Origin: Haliclona indistincta
Taxonomy: Eukaryota; Porifera; Demospongiae; Haplosclerida; Chalinidae
Direction: 5' to 3'
Length of the DNA stretch: 64,000 nt
Assembly (NCBI GenBank): GCA_964017065.1
Contig: OZ024783.1
Coordinates: forward strand, 16,254,561-16,318,560
The notes beneath the pieces are model-generated. The model was not told where the DNA came from. It worked only from the letters and a program-made list of their open reading frames with translations, and ran no database searches. Within the stretch, counting starts at the first letter, position 1. Each line of letters begins with the position of its first letter. The position numbers and the translations under genes were made by a program. Shown here in pieces: positions 31,518-43,500 of this stretch.

Positions 31518-34500
31518 TCTCCCTCCTTCCTTCCTTCCCTTCCTTCCTTCCTTCCTTCCTTCCTTCCTCCCTCACTCTCCCTCCTTCCCATCCTACTTTC
31601 CTCTCTCTCTCCCTCTCTCTTTTTCTCACTCTCCCTCCTTCCCATCCTATTTCCCTCTCTTCTTTCTCCTTCCTCTATTTCTAGTCTAGCTAAGTATGTC
31701 AGGGAGCAGCTAGTCGTGGTGATAGCTGTGACAGTGAAGCGGGACATTGTTGATGACCCCGGTGGCTGTCAGCTGTTCCAGTCCTTATTATCTGAAGTAT
31801 CTCACATTCTATCCAGTGGAGACCATACTATGGTGAGGAGACTATATGCTTTTCAACTAACTTTAACAAATTCAATGATATCATCTTGCTAAATATAGTA
31901 TTTTTATGTACAGAAAGTGTAATAAACTGATTTCATGATCTTTTCTTACGTTGCAAACTCCGATATTAATTTTTCATAGTTTTCGTTGGTACCCCAAAGG
32001 GCAATTTTTGTGATCACCATAAATTTTTGAGCATAAAGTGTTAATTTATTGACGAAAATGAAACGTTATTGCTTGAATTGTTTTCAGCATTTACTCTCTT
32101 CCTCTCTCTCTCTCTCCCTCCGACTTTCCCCCTCCCTCTCTCTCTCTCTCCCTCTCTCTCTCTTCTCTCCCTCTTCCTCTCTCTCTCTCCCTTCCTCTTC
32201 CTCTCTCTCCCTCTGACTTTCCCCCTCCCTCTCCCCTCTCTCTCTCTCTCCCTCTCTCTCTCTCCCTCTCTCTCTCTCTCTTCCTCTCTCTCCCTCTGAC
32301 TTTCCCCTCCCTCTCCCCTCTCTCTCTCCCTCTCCTCTCTGTCTCTCTCTCTCTCTCTCACTGACTCTCACAGCAACAGCTCAGTTGTTCTCTGCTCCGT
32401 ACTCTACTCACGGAGCTGTCCTCCTCCACTGGGTCCAGCTCACTTGGTCTCCCACTAGAGTACCATCAGCGCTGCAAGAAGATCGTCGAGGGAGAAGGCG
32501 TGCTATTGAAAGTGCTGCTACTAGCACTACAGGTTCTCCAACAGTGCGCTGGAGAGGCAGGCAGAGAGAAACTGACAGAAGAGCTAGTGTCCCTTCTCTT
32601 GCAGATACTCAGTTGGGACTATAGAAGAATCAGTATCCTACTAACTTAGTGTGGTTATAAAATGATCTATTTGTGAGCTTTGTTATTTTTCCCAAATTAT
32701 CACTTTTTTGTAGTAGTTGAATTTTTGTGTTATTGTTCCTATTATTGCCCACCATGAGGTCTCTCTAGTCGTGTCAGTCCTAATGAAACATCACTGATTC
32801 CTCTACGACCTCCTAAAGGGTTTGCAGTTGCTTTGCTCGATCCCAACCTCCTCGAGCTGCTCTTCAAAGTGAGCTGATACATATGCATGTTTTGTGGTAC
32901 ACCGTTTACTTACGTGTGTTATACTATTGCTACGACTGGTTCGATATCGTCTTGTGAACGATATCAAGTTGATGAAGTGCTCAGGTAACCTCGTGAATTC
33001 TGGTCGGCGCTTTTGATGTCAACCTTTATTGAGCTGGCATATTATGTTTTAGCTAGCCTGATATGCACTAACTTTGGGCCCCTTTGATGACATGATGAAC
33101 ATGTAGATTTTTTATTGGTCAGCCAGAACTAGCTTGAATATAACTATAACCCTGCCAGGCAGAATGCAGCTGTGCTTATAATGTAGGAGCAACGCTCGGT
33201 AAAATAGATATAGAAATGTTTCTGCACAGATAGCAGATGAGCTTGTGCGATCAGTTTTAGCTCTGTGTGTTTCACACACAGCTAAAGGAAAATGGTCTTC
33301 AATTGATCGTGCTTAGATTTCACGGTCTGGTCCCGCTTCGTCGACTGCCGTTTGGTCGACTCGACCAGTCAATTAATTAACGCCCACGCACTCACTGATA
33401 CAATTAACGCCCACTGGTTTAGGACCGAGAGGACGGACCCTCCCGACGATCCTTAGGCTTAGCAAGGGCCGAAGGCCCGAGTTAGGACGACCCTCCCGAC
33501 GATCCTTAGGCTTAGCAAGGGCCGAAGGCCCGGGTTAGGACGACCCTCCCAACTTTGCGCAGTTAGGAGAAGGTTTTTTAAGGTTTAGGGTTTAGGGTTT
33601 AGTCGTTACTGTAGCGTTAATATCGTGGGTGGGTGTGGCCGTGTCGTAATAACTGTGTTTATTAGTCGACGAATCGGGAGTCGACGAAACGGCAGTCGAC
33701 CAAACGGCACTAATTCGATTCCACAGAGCGAGCTCATCGTTCGGCAATGGCTAACCCTCTGTGGCTGTGAATTTATCTGCAAGAACATCCATGGCTAGAA
33801 ATAACAGCTAGTCATGAATATTAGCTTGTTATCTTAATGTACACTTCACTGTTTTTACTTAGCACTCTCTTGAAAGAAAACCTGAAAGTTCGTATTTTTA
33901 ATGAACTGGACAAGTCAGCATGGCTCTATTGATTGAAGTCATTATGCCTCGGTGGGCAGAGCCACGAGGCATACTGTAGTCTGTCTGTCTTTCTGTTATA
34001 CCATTTTTGCGGTGCACGCTGAAAAGTAAGTTCTGTTGCAATACAGGTAGATCTCGATAATTATTATCTTGATTTTGAACTAACGAAAGTTCGATGCTTT
34101 GTTCTAGAGTTATGCTGTGGTTTGCTCACCTAGATGGCTTTTGCCGCTTCTCCGAAATCAAAAGTACCCTCAGCAGACTGCCTAGTAGCTTGTAGGTTAG
34201 ATTTACACTACAGGATGGCAGCGCAGGTCTGCAGCAACTGCGCAAGGAAGCTACTAGTAACCAGAACCTGGTAGGCTACTGACATTGTAGGCACACCCAG
34301 TTAAATTAAAATATAAAATTGCACAATGTGGTCAGCACTGTTTGGCTTCTGATTGCATATTGCTAGCTTCTGCTTGTGCTATTTAAATGCTGGCAGCTCA
34401 ATATGAATCCTACTCTGTCATAGCATTATAGCTGCAGTTACTGTGTGTTGTTGAAGCAAGTCCAGTGTTGCTGTTCAGTATGCATGCGCAATCACCGAGG

Positions 34501-37500
34501 CATCTGCACCTGATGTGGTGCTATTTTGGTGTAATACCGTCTGTTACTTCAGTTTTGCGGCGCACGCTGCAACAATGAGCTCTGAAACTAGCAATGCAAG
34601 TAGAACTTGATATTATCTCACTTTTCAACATTTGAAACTTATTTGCAAAGCTTTATTGTCGTGATTTGCTTACCTCGCAGTCGATAGACGTTTGTGGCAA
34701 TAGGTTAGAATTTCACTACAGGATAGCAGCGCATGTTTAAAAAAGTTGTGTGTAAGCAAGCTATATATGGCAGCTATCTCAGCCTGTGCTAAACATTGTA
34801 GACACACCCAGTTGAATTAGTGGAAAGGACTGATTGGCTTCTGATTGCTTATCTATTATACTGCATTAGAACAGAAAGGTACAACAGCTGCAGTTTACTG
34901 TGTATATGAAATGGTGGCATTTCACCTAGGCATCTGCACCTTTGGTGCTTCATTAAGCATCACATGGTGTTGAATTTAATTTTGTGGTCAGCTATTAATA
35001 CCCTTGTGCATTCCTATGTAGGACTGACACTATAATCTGATTAGGGAACTACCGTATAACCGGTAATTTTCGACACCGAAATATTTCGTACGTTAAATTT
35101 TAGATAGGATTTAATTTTCGTAACGTTTTCGCCTTTCGAAAATTAAATCGCACCAAAATTTAAATTTGCCATAAAATTAACAATGACTAAAACTAATTTT
35201 GACGCGCTCTTCACACGGAGAGACGACGACTGTTTCTAGTTGCGTAAGAGGCTATCATGTTCATAGTTGGAGAAACACTTGCCTGCCGTCAGAAGTCTAG
35301 CTAGAAACGTTCAAGACCGTTACGCGTTGGCTGTGAAAAGAACCGACACGGAGACAGAAACTGCAAATACCGGTAGTTCCGCCACTACCGTGCTGCAGGG
35401 CATCCTGCATGCCACGGCAAATATCTTGCCTATGTTCTCTTTCTTCGTCGTGGCGGTACCATAACCATTGACAAGCAGGGCGTCGTACACATGTTCTAGG
35501 TTGCATTGCAACACAAAATTAATTTTCGTTACAAAGAAATTTTTCGAAAATTTAATTTTCGTCATCGGGAGCCCTTACGAAAATTAGAACCGAACGAAAA
35601 TTACCGGTTATACGGTATGCTGAAATTAGTGTGGTTTTGTCAACAACATTCCTTGTCGCTGTAAGCCAAGTTTCTTTTGCCAGAACTGTATTGAATAGAC
35701 TATTTGCAGCACACATGATAAAAGGCAAAAAAATTCGATATGCTAGAATGTACTGAAAATCAATCTGGATAGCCGAGTACAATATTTCTTCTTAAACATC
35801 GGCACACGATATTAGAGTTGCTTTCCTAATATTTGGAAGTTCCTATAATTGGGCGGTGTGGCAACGAGCATGTGTTTTGAATGAGAACGCGTCTACAGCT
35901 CTGTTCTATGAAGTACAGGGGTAGTCACGTTGGGCTGTTGGCTGACTATGATGAATAGAAATAAAGCGCTTACCGAAATTTGGAGGTTTAGTACGCATTT
36001 CAGTGAGAATGCGCCGATTTTTTTAGAAGAGCTTTACCAGATACTGCATGCTGAGTGTCCTCTATAGTAGTATGTGTTTGTGTTTTCACTATCATCCTCT
36101 GACTATCTAAGACTCATAAAAATGTTGACAAAATGTACTATAATTGTGCGACAGAGTCTAACGTATATAAAGTTCAATAAGTTGAAGAGGACTGCTTATT
36201 CCAGGAGGTGCGGAACTATGAAACAGTAATCTTAATTCGATATCATCATTGGTTGTCTCTTGTGGCGCGGTGTTAAACCACGGCAGATTTGGATTTGTAC
36301 AACAAGTATCCTCACGATTGTTGCACTGCATTCCATCCCACAATGGATCATTGATATAGAGTACACCTTGTTGATTAGTATCAGATCCAGCCTCGCAATA
36401 GTAGTTTTCTCCAACAAATGTTGGTACTCTTTGAATACTACCATTGTTGCACGGACAGCTATTTGCAGCCGTACTAGCATCTGTAAAACCCGCAGCATAC
36501 GTCCATATGTGCTGCCGAGGACTAGCACCGTGTGTTATAGACACTCCAGTAACATATGGTTCATCAATGGTTTGCTGAGCCATAGTGAATTCAGCAAAGG
36601 CACCCGTTCTGCCTAACTGATAGCCTCGCACTCTTCCACATACAGCAGTGTAGTTCAGTCCGAGTGTTGTAAAGAAAGCGCTTTGAATTTCATTAGTATC
36701 ATTGCGAGAACAGAGAGTTAGATTTGATTGTTCGATTTGTGTCAGTCCTGTAGGACAGGTTGCACCTGGTTGAGACATGTTGACAAATGCTATTCTTGTC
36801 CAGCCTCCCTCTCCATTGCAGTTCGTGCCCTCCATATCACAGTATACATTGACTATTGTGCCATTGGTTAGCTCTATCAGGTAGCTGCCAGATGGAGCAG
36901 ATGGGTTAGTGAGATGAAGGTCCAGACAGCTTCTAAACTGTTGAAAAAAGAATGCCAGATAGTTAGTATATGGAGTGGTATGACTTACTGGACAGGATAT
37001 CGGTACAGTCTCTCCTGTTCTACTCAATAGATTGCAAGCAGCTGCTGCCAAATTTTGATCACAGCCTTGTGTTCCTTGTTGAGCACACGTTGCTGCTGCA
37101 AGATCAGAGAATGGTTATCAAGCAAGCAGGCACAAGATGACTATAGCAATCTTTACTAGCTTACCAGTTGCCTGCACAATGAAGTGACATAACAGTACAA
37201 GGCAGAGCACTGCACTCTGGTGCAACATTGCTATAATAGTCTGTTTATCACTCTAAGCTATTGGGAATGAGCTGTATCATGGTGACTAGCCTGTATATAC
37301 TACACTCAGCAGGTTACCCTGGAATGTAACCAACAAGCATATTTGTCTGTACTTTATTAGATCTATGATGATCTAATGTTATTATTGGGTAACATTGTGT
37401 GTGTAAACAATTATAAACACATTTTTGCTTTGAAATTTATTTTCCTAACTGCTCTTTTTGCTTAAGGGTGCAGTGTCACGCCCACGCATGTATTTTTGGC

Positions 37501-40500
37501 TGGTTGCTAGGGGACTGTATCTCAGAAACTACTGCTGATATTCCAAGAAACCAAAGACCTATGTTATAAGACTGGTGTAGGCTATACACATTGCAAATTA
37601 TGAGCGCTGAAAGTGCCAGACGGAAACGTGACGGGCGCGGCTAGATACAACGCTTAGGCTAATAAAACTTTCGTTCACTCAGGCAGTAGAACTTCAGATT
37701 GTGGATATTATAGGTACTTCAACAAGGCGAAGGCAGTAACTTAGAGCTTTTTTGTGTATTGTGCTTGAAAGTGCGATTATGAGCTGCTTACCTCTTGGTT
37801 TTCCTACTCAGAGGATGTTTATTTAAAAAAACTCTAAGTTAAGGTCTTTATCTGGTCGCTAATAGTCATATATCCTAGTTTGGGTCTATTCTGAAGGCCA
37901 CAGACAGAGTTTTATTGAGGAATGTATTGTTCGTGATGTTGCCTGGCTACTGTCACTTATTAGTATTGTTAATGTGCTTGTACAAACAGTGAATATCATT
38001 TGTGGTGTGTAACAATGTCCAACTTGTACATTCCTGAATAAGTTAATGGTTGTTAGGGTGTGCACCCTTAAGGTGGCGGGCACCCGTTCGCTATGAATAT
38101 TAATGAGATTTTTAGAGGGCTCAGAACGTCCGACTGAAAGATCCAAGCAGTGCAAAACTCGCTGCGAAGCATCATACTATGCGTCCTAGCATATAAAACA
38201 ACTCTCGGCAAAATCTGTAGAGCGCGAAGTGCACGGCTTACACGAACGTTGTAGCAATTTTTCTCGCCAAATTTGTGAACGTGAGCGGCTAGCAGGACCA
38301 CGATCAGCAGCCCAATAGTAAGCTATTGCAACTTTCTAGGTCGTGTCGGATGCTTTTCGGAAAATTATTTCCTTCATCTGATTTATGAGCTTATATCGTC
38401 GAGAATACGCCAGTGGGCTACACAAAGCCAGAGCTACCTAAATTTTAAGAACGAATTTCCACAAAACCATCCGACACGACCTAGACAATGTGCTTAGCTA
38501 CACACTCGTCCAGGTTAGCCATTATAAGATGCTACGATTCTGCTTAAATTTGGCGAGAAGTTTCGATACTTCAGTTGTTTTCCTTGGCAAAACAGCTGGC
38601 TGTTATGAATATAATTACCACCCCATTCTACAATGTAGCCTGTTGCGCGGGCGCCGTGGTTGCCCAGAAGTAATGATATTCATACTGCGCATACTGCGCG
38701 TATTATTGTGCGCACTAAAAAGGTACCCGCCACCTTAAGGTGGCGGGTAACCAGAATTAATGATATTCATGATTTTAGCAAGTAGCTGTATTTTTCTAGC
38801 CAAGGGTATTCGTGCTGACAGAGTTGCTGCGTGTAGTTAGCTTGCCTATCGATAGGCATCGAATATAGCAAGTTTCAGCAACACAGTGTTAGCCATCGCG
38901 GAGTGACGAGCTCGCCCTGTGAGACTAAGCACGATCGATTGTAAACACTTTTTCTTTAGTTGTGCGAAAGTTACGAAGCTAAAACTGCTCAAGCAAGCTC
39001 ATCTGCCATCTGTGCAGGTATCTATGCGATGATTTCGCCGAGCGCTGCTCGTACGCGATATTACAGCTATGTGGTGCCAGACAGCACAGCCTGCTTTGCT
39101 GTAATATCGCGTACGAGCAGCGCTCGGCGAAATCATCGCATAGATACCTGCACAGATGGCAGATGAGCTTGCTTGAGCAGTTTTAGCTTCGTAACTTTCG
39201 CACAACTAAAGAAAAAGTGTTTACAATTGATCGTGCTTAGTCTTCACAGGGCGAGCTCGTAGCTCCGCGATGGCTAACGATGCATTGCTGAAATTTGCTA
39301 TATTCGATGCCTATCGATAGCCAAGCAAACTGCACGCAGCAACTCTGTCAGCACGAATACCCATGGCTAGGAAAATACAGCTACTTGCTAAAATCATGAA
39401 TATCATTAATTCTGGTTACCCGCCACCTTAAGGGTGCACACCCTAACAACCATTAACTTATTGGTAATGTATGAGTTAGGTAACTGGAGTATTGGGTATA
39501 GTATTATCAATTCAACTTTACTGTAGTTGAATATCTAAATCTGTCTGTCTTGTGTTCAAATGCTGTCAAAGGCTTCAGAGCCATACATGTATAATTTTTA
39601 TGTTGCCAGCCAATCTAATTAGCACTGCATGGCTTCTAATTCAAACTTTTGCTGTATGTCACTCAAGATTGAGTGAGATAGGATACTCAGATGCAGGAGC
39701 CCATAACGAGAAGGAATGTCTAGCGCTCAATGGGCCAACCTTTCTGAGTTGGACTACCTATAGCAAAAATGAGGAATGATGTATAGTTGAGTGGTACAAC
39801 TTACTATCAAAGTTACTGTTAGAGAAATTGATCAGCATTTCTCTATTTTCTCTGGTGCCACCAATTATGAGAGGTTAGATTAACTAATATTGTTCACACG
39901 GAGGAGTTATCATTGGCTTGTTGTGTGGAAATGGAGGAACCCGCGCAGTCTCACCTTTTTTTGCACCACGAAGCGATATGCAATTGTTAATTGTATCAGT
40001 GTGTGCACTAGTGTCTGCAATAGAAAATTCTTTGCTACAAGCTATTAGAGCTAGAGCACGTTGTCCAGGCCGCCCACCCCTGAGCATTAGTGAAGATCAC
40101 ATACGGTATTTGTTCCAGAATGATTTTTCTCTAGCTGACATGTCTCATATGCTGGGTTGCTCAATTCGTACAGTGCACAGGCGCCTAAAAGCACTGGGAC
40201 TTGGTCGAAGGGACCGATATAGTAGCATGACTGATGCAGCATTAGATGCTGAAGTGCTAGACATTCACAACAGACACAGTGAAGCTGGAAGCAGAATTGT
40301 TGAAGGCATGCTAAAATCTCAAGGTTTACTGATTCAGCGTGAACGCATCAGAGACTCTCTCAGAAGAATTGACCCACAAGGAACACAAGAGCTCTACACA
40401 AAAGAGAGTACAAAGTTCCTTCTGCAAATTGTCTGTGGCACATTGATGGCAACCACAAGTTGGTGAGGTGGCGATTTGTTGTACATGGTGGCATTGACGG

Positions 40501-43500
40501 TTTCAGTAGGTAATGGTTGGTTACTTACTTACATCAAACAATCGAGCTGAAACTGTGCTTGAGAGATTTTGTGCTGCAGTAAGTGAAGATGGTCTACCAT
40601 CACGAGTACGATGTCATAAGGGAGGAGAAAATGTCAAGGTTGCACAATACATGCTAGAGCATCCGGAGAGAGGAACTGGTAGAGGAAGTGTAATAGCTGG
40701 ACGTAGTGTCCACAACCAACGAATAGAACGTCTATGGAGAGACTTGTTTGCTGATTGTACCTCATTTTTCTACTCCCTTTTCTATGCTCTTGAAGATACG
40801 GATCACCTTGACCCAGTTAATGAGGTTGCCTTACTTTATGTTTTCTTCCTGATATTCAACAACGACTGAACAAGTTCAAGGAAGGATGGAACCATCATCG
40901 AATGCGCACAGCGGGACACCAATGCAGCAATGGATAATGGGCCTCACTGACCATGGCGCTACTAATCCCAATGATCATGCTGTTTCCAGACTTCTTGAGC
41001 AACCAATGGTAAATACAACACATACAATAATTGTTAGAATTAAGATTTTGCATTCCAAAGAAGCAGCCTATTGATGTGATACGTATGGCATTGATTGGAG
41101 TGGACCTGTATCTATTAGTGATGACCTCAATTTTCGACAAATCTGTCAAGCGAAGCACTTGATGAAGCAATGGAAGGAATGGAAAATCTAAACCTTATTG
41201 AGAAGTACTTATTTGCTCAGCATGTTCTACACTTGCTCTTACAGTAAATCATGCAAATAATTATCACCGGTGTGACTTGTGCTTTTAATTGAATGATATG
41301 ACATGAGTTTGAATAACATAATGAGCAATTACACAGCATGGATAATTATGGAGAGATGCACGATCATATACATGTACTATACTCGTCCAAACCCGATATC
41401 ACCAATTAACCCTTCAACCATCAATTCTTTAAATAAGTCATATTCTTCCACATCTGGTAAACTGATAGATGGTGAACATGTGCTGGAGATGGGATACTTT
41501 CCACCATGCTGAAATATGACTGTTGGGTTATGCTCAAAACCGAGTGGTGGCAACTGGCTTGCCCCTGTAATAAACGCCAGCAAATCCTCCAATGTATATA
41601 ATCAATACATGTGATTCTGTGTTACCTTCAACGGAATACACTGAAGAACCTATATGCAATGGACACAATACTAGCATCATCCTAATCATAACTTATAACA
41701 TACCTATTTGACGAGGGACAGATATAGAAAGCTCCGCCTACCAATTAGCGTTAATGACAAATAATAATCTACTTGTTCTTCTGTTAAAATCGCCAATCGA
41801 ATATAAAAATCGACTATCTAATCTCGGAATCGACAATCGATTCTCGGAATCGACAATCGATTCTCGAAATCGACAATCAAATCACAAAATCAACACTCAA
41901 ATCATAAAAACGCTATACGAAATCGAATTATGTCCCATTTGGCGCTCCATACAGAGAAGGAGCATGAGCGACATGATGAAGAGACCAAGGAAGAGAGAGA
42001 GGACAGGCTGCAGCAAATGAGAGAGATGCAGCACGAACGACGTGGTGCAGAAACTGAAGAATAGAGAGAGGACAGGCTGCAGCAAATGAGCCTTCACTCG
42101 ACTGCAGCACAATCAGTGCATCACACCGTCTCAAAAGCACCTCCTCGGCTTAATACCTACTTATGGCTACCAACACTACTCGCACAGGCTCGCCCCACAA
42201 ATGTCCTATATGCCAAGCCACACGCTTCCATATTAGGAACAGTATTAGCTAAGTGTTTGCTAAATAGAATAATCAGTAGAAAGGACTGATCTATAAAGAA
42301 CCACGGAGCCAGGCGGGTTCATAATCAGCTAAGAAGTATCAACAGTACTCAAGAGTTGCCAGTTTACATGTCTGCACTTTATTGCATTTATGACAATATA
42401 ATTTTTGCATTTTAAGTAGATCAAAGACATCGTCTAGCTATGTTGAAAATTCCATATGCACACAATGGCATTTATTGCACTGTCATGGTCACCATGCATG
42501 TGTCACACTATTTGACACCTGTTTGATATGACTTCTGATTGCATTTTTCTGTAAGCAGCACTACTCTAGCTTGCTGCTGCAGCACTGTCACTTACACAGC
42601 TCACTATTGGCTAAGGGGAAATGACCTACTAGCTTTCTGGTTGCTCCAATAGCACGGGAAATAGCAGAAAATCCAATTAAAGCGTATTATTGATTCAATC
42701 TCACGGTATGGACGCCTGTAATCGTATGGGAAACGTTTGGATCCGTTGATGTGTAAGTACAATATCAAAAACACAGTCTACTGACAAAAACAATGTTGAT
42801 CACTATAGTGTATGTGTTTTAGTGTTTTCTGTTACAATCTAATTTGTTGGTTGACTACACCATTATTCTCAAACTAACACGGTTGTTACACTGATAACAC
42901 ACAAACTAACGTATGTAGAGTTCAATCAATTCTAGAGGACTGCCCTCGTTTTCTCTCATTAGATTAAACAGTAATCTTAGTTCAATATCATCGGTGGTTG
43001 TCTCTGGTAGTGTTGTATCGAACCATGGCATTCTGTTATTAGTACAACATGCCATCTCAGCGCCTCTACACATCATCCCATCCCATAATCGATCATTGGA
43101 GTATAGTACATTGAAACTAGGAGAATTTGGACTTCCTGACTCACAGTAGTAATTGTCTCCGACAAATGGTGGAGTAGCTTGATTACTGCCTTCATTGCAT
43201 GGACATTCAAATGAACTTGTATCATCTTCTTCATAACCTGCAGCATATGTCCATACATGGTTTCTAGGACTAGTACCGTGTGTTATTGACACTCCATCAA
43301 CATAAGCTTGGTCGATAGAACCTGAATTTCGAAAAGCGTCAGGACTACTTAATTGATATCCTCTCACTCTTCCACATACTGCAGAGTAGTTCAGCCCATG
43401 TGTTGTAAAGAATGTGCTTTGTATTTCATTAGTATCATTGCGAGAACAGAGAGTTAATCCAGATTGTTGGATTTGTGTCAGTCCTGTAGGACAGGTTGCA

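Larger units (their letters stand above)
33220..33800. mobile_element. Foldback-family copy interrupted by an insertion
   Basis: 33,225-33,320 and 33,720-33,800 resemble the arms of the large palindrome at 38,945-39,370 (gcacagatagcagatgagct; caattgatcgtgcttag; gagcgagctcat). Between them lies an insertion bounded by inverted gtcgactgccgtttggtcga / tcgaccaaacggcac motifs. Confidence 0.55.

Noticed and set aside
31067..32371. Arg/Glu-rich and Ser/Leu-rich ORFs
   Set aside because: Translations of CT/GA arrays in XPO4 introns 3 and 4; no splice or homology support.
33582..33601. Interstitial telomere
   Set aside because: Only about three units and of TTTAGGG type; too short to call a telomeric array.
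38960..39205. Identical peptides on both strands
   Set aside because: A direct result of the long palindrome, not two genes.
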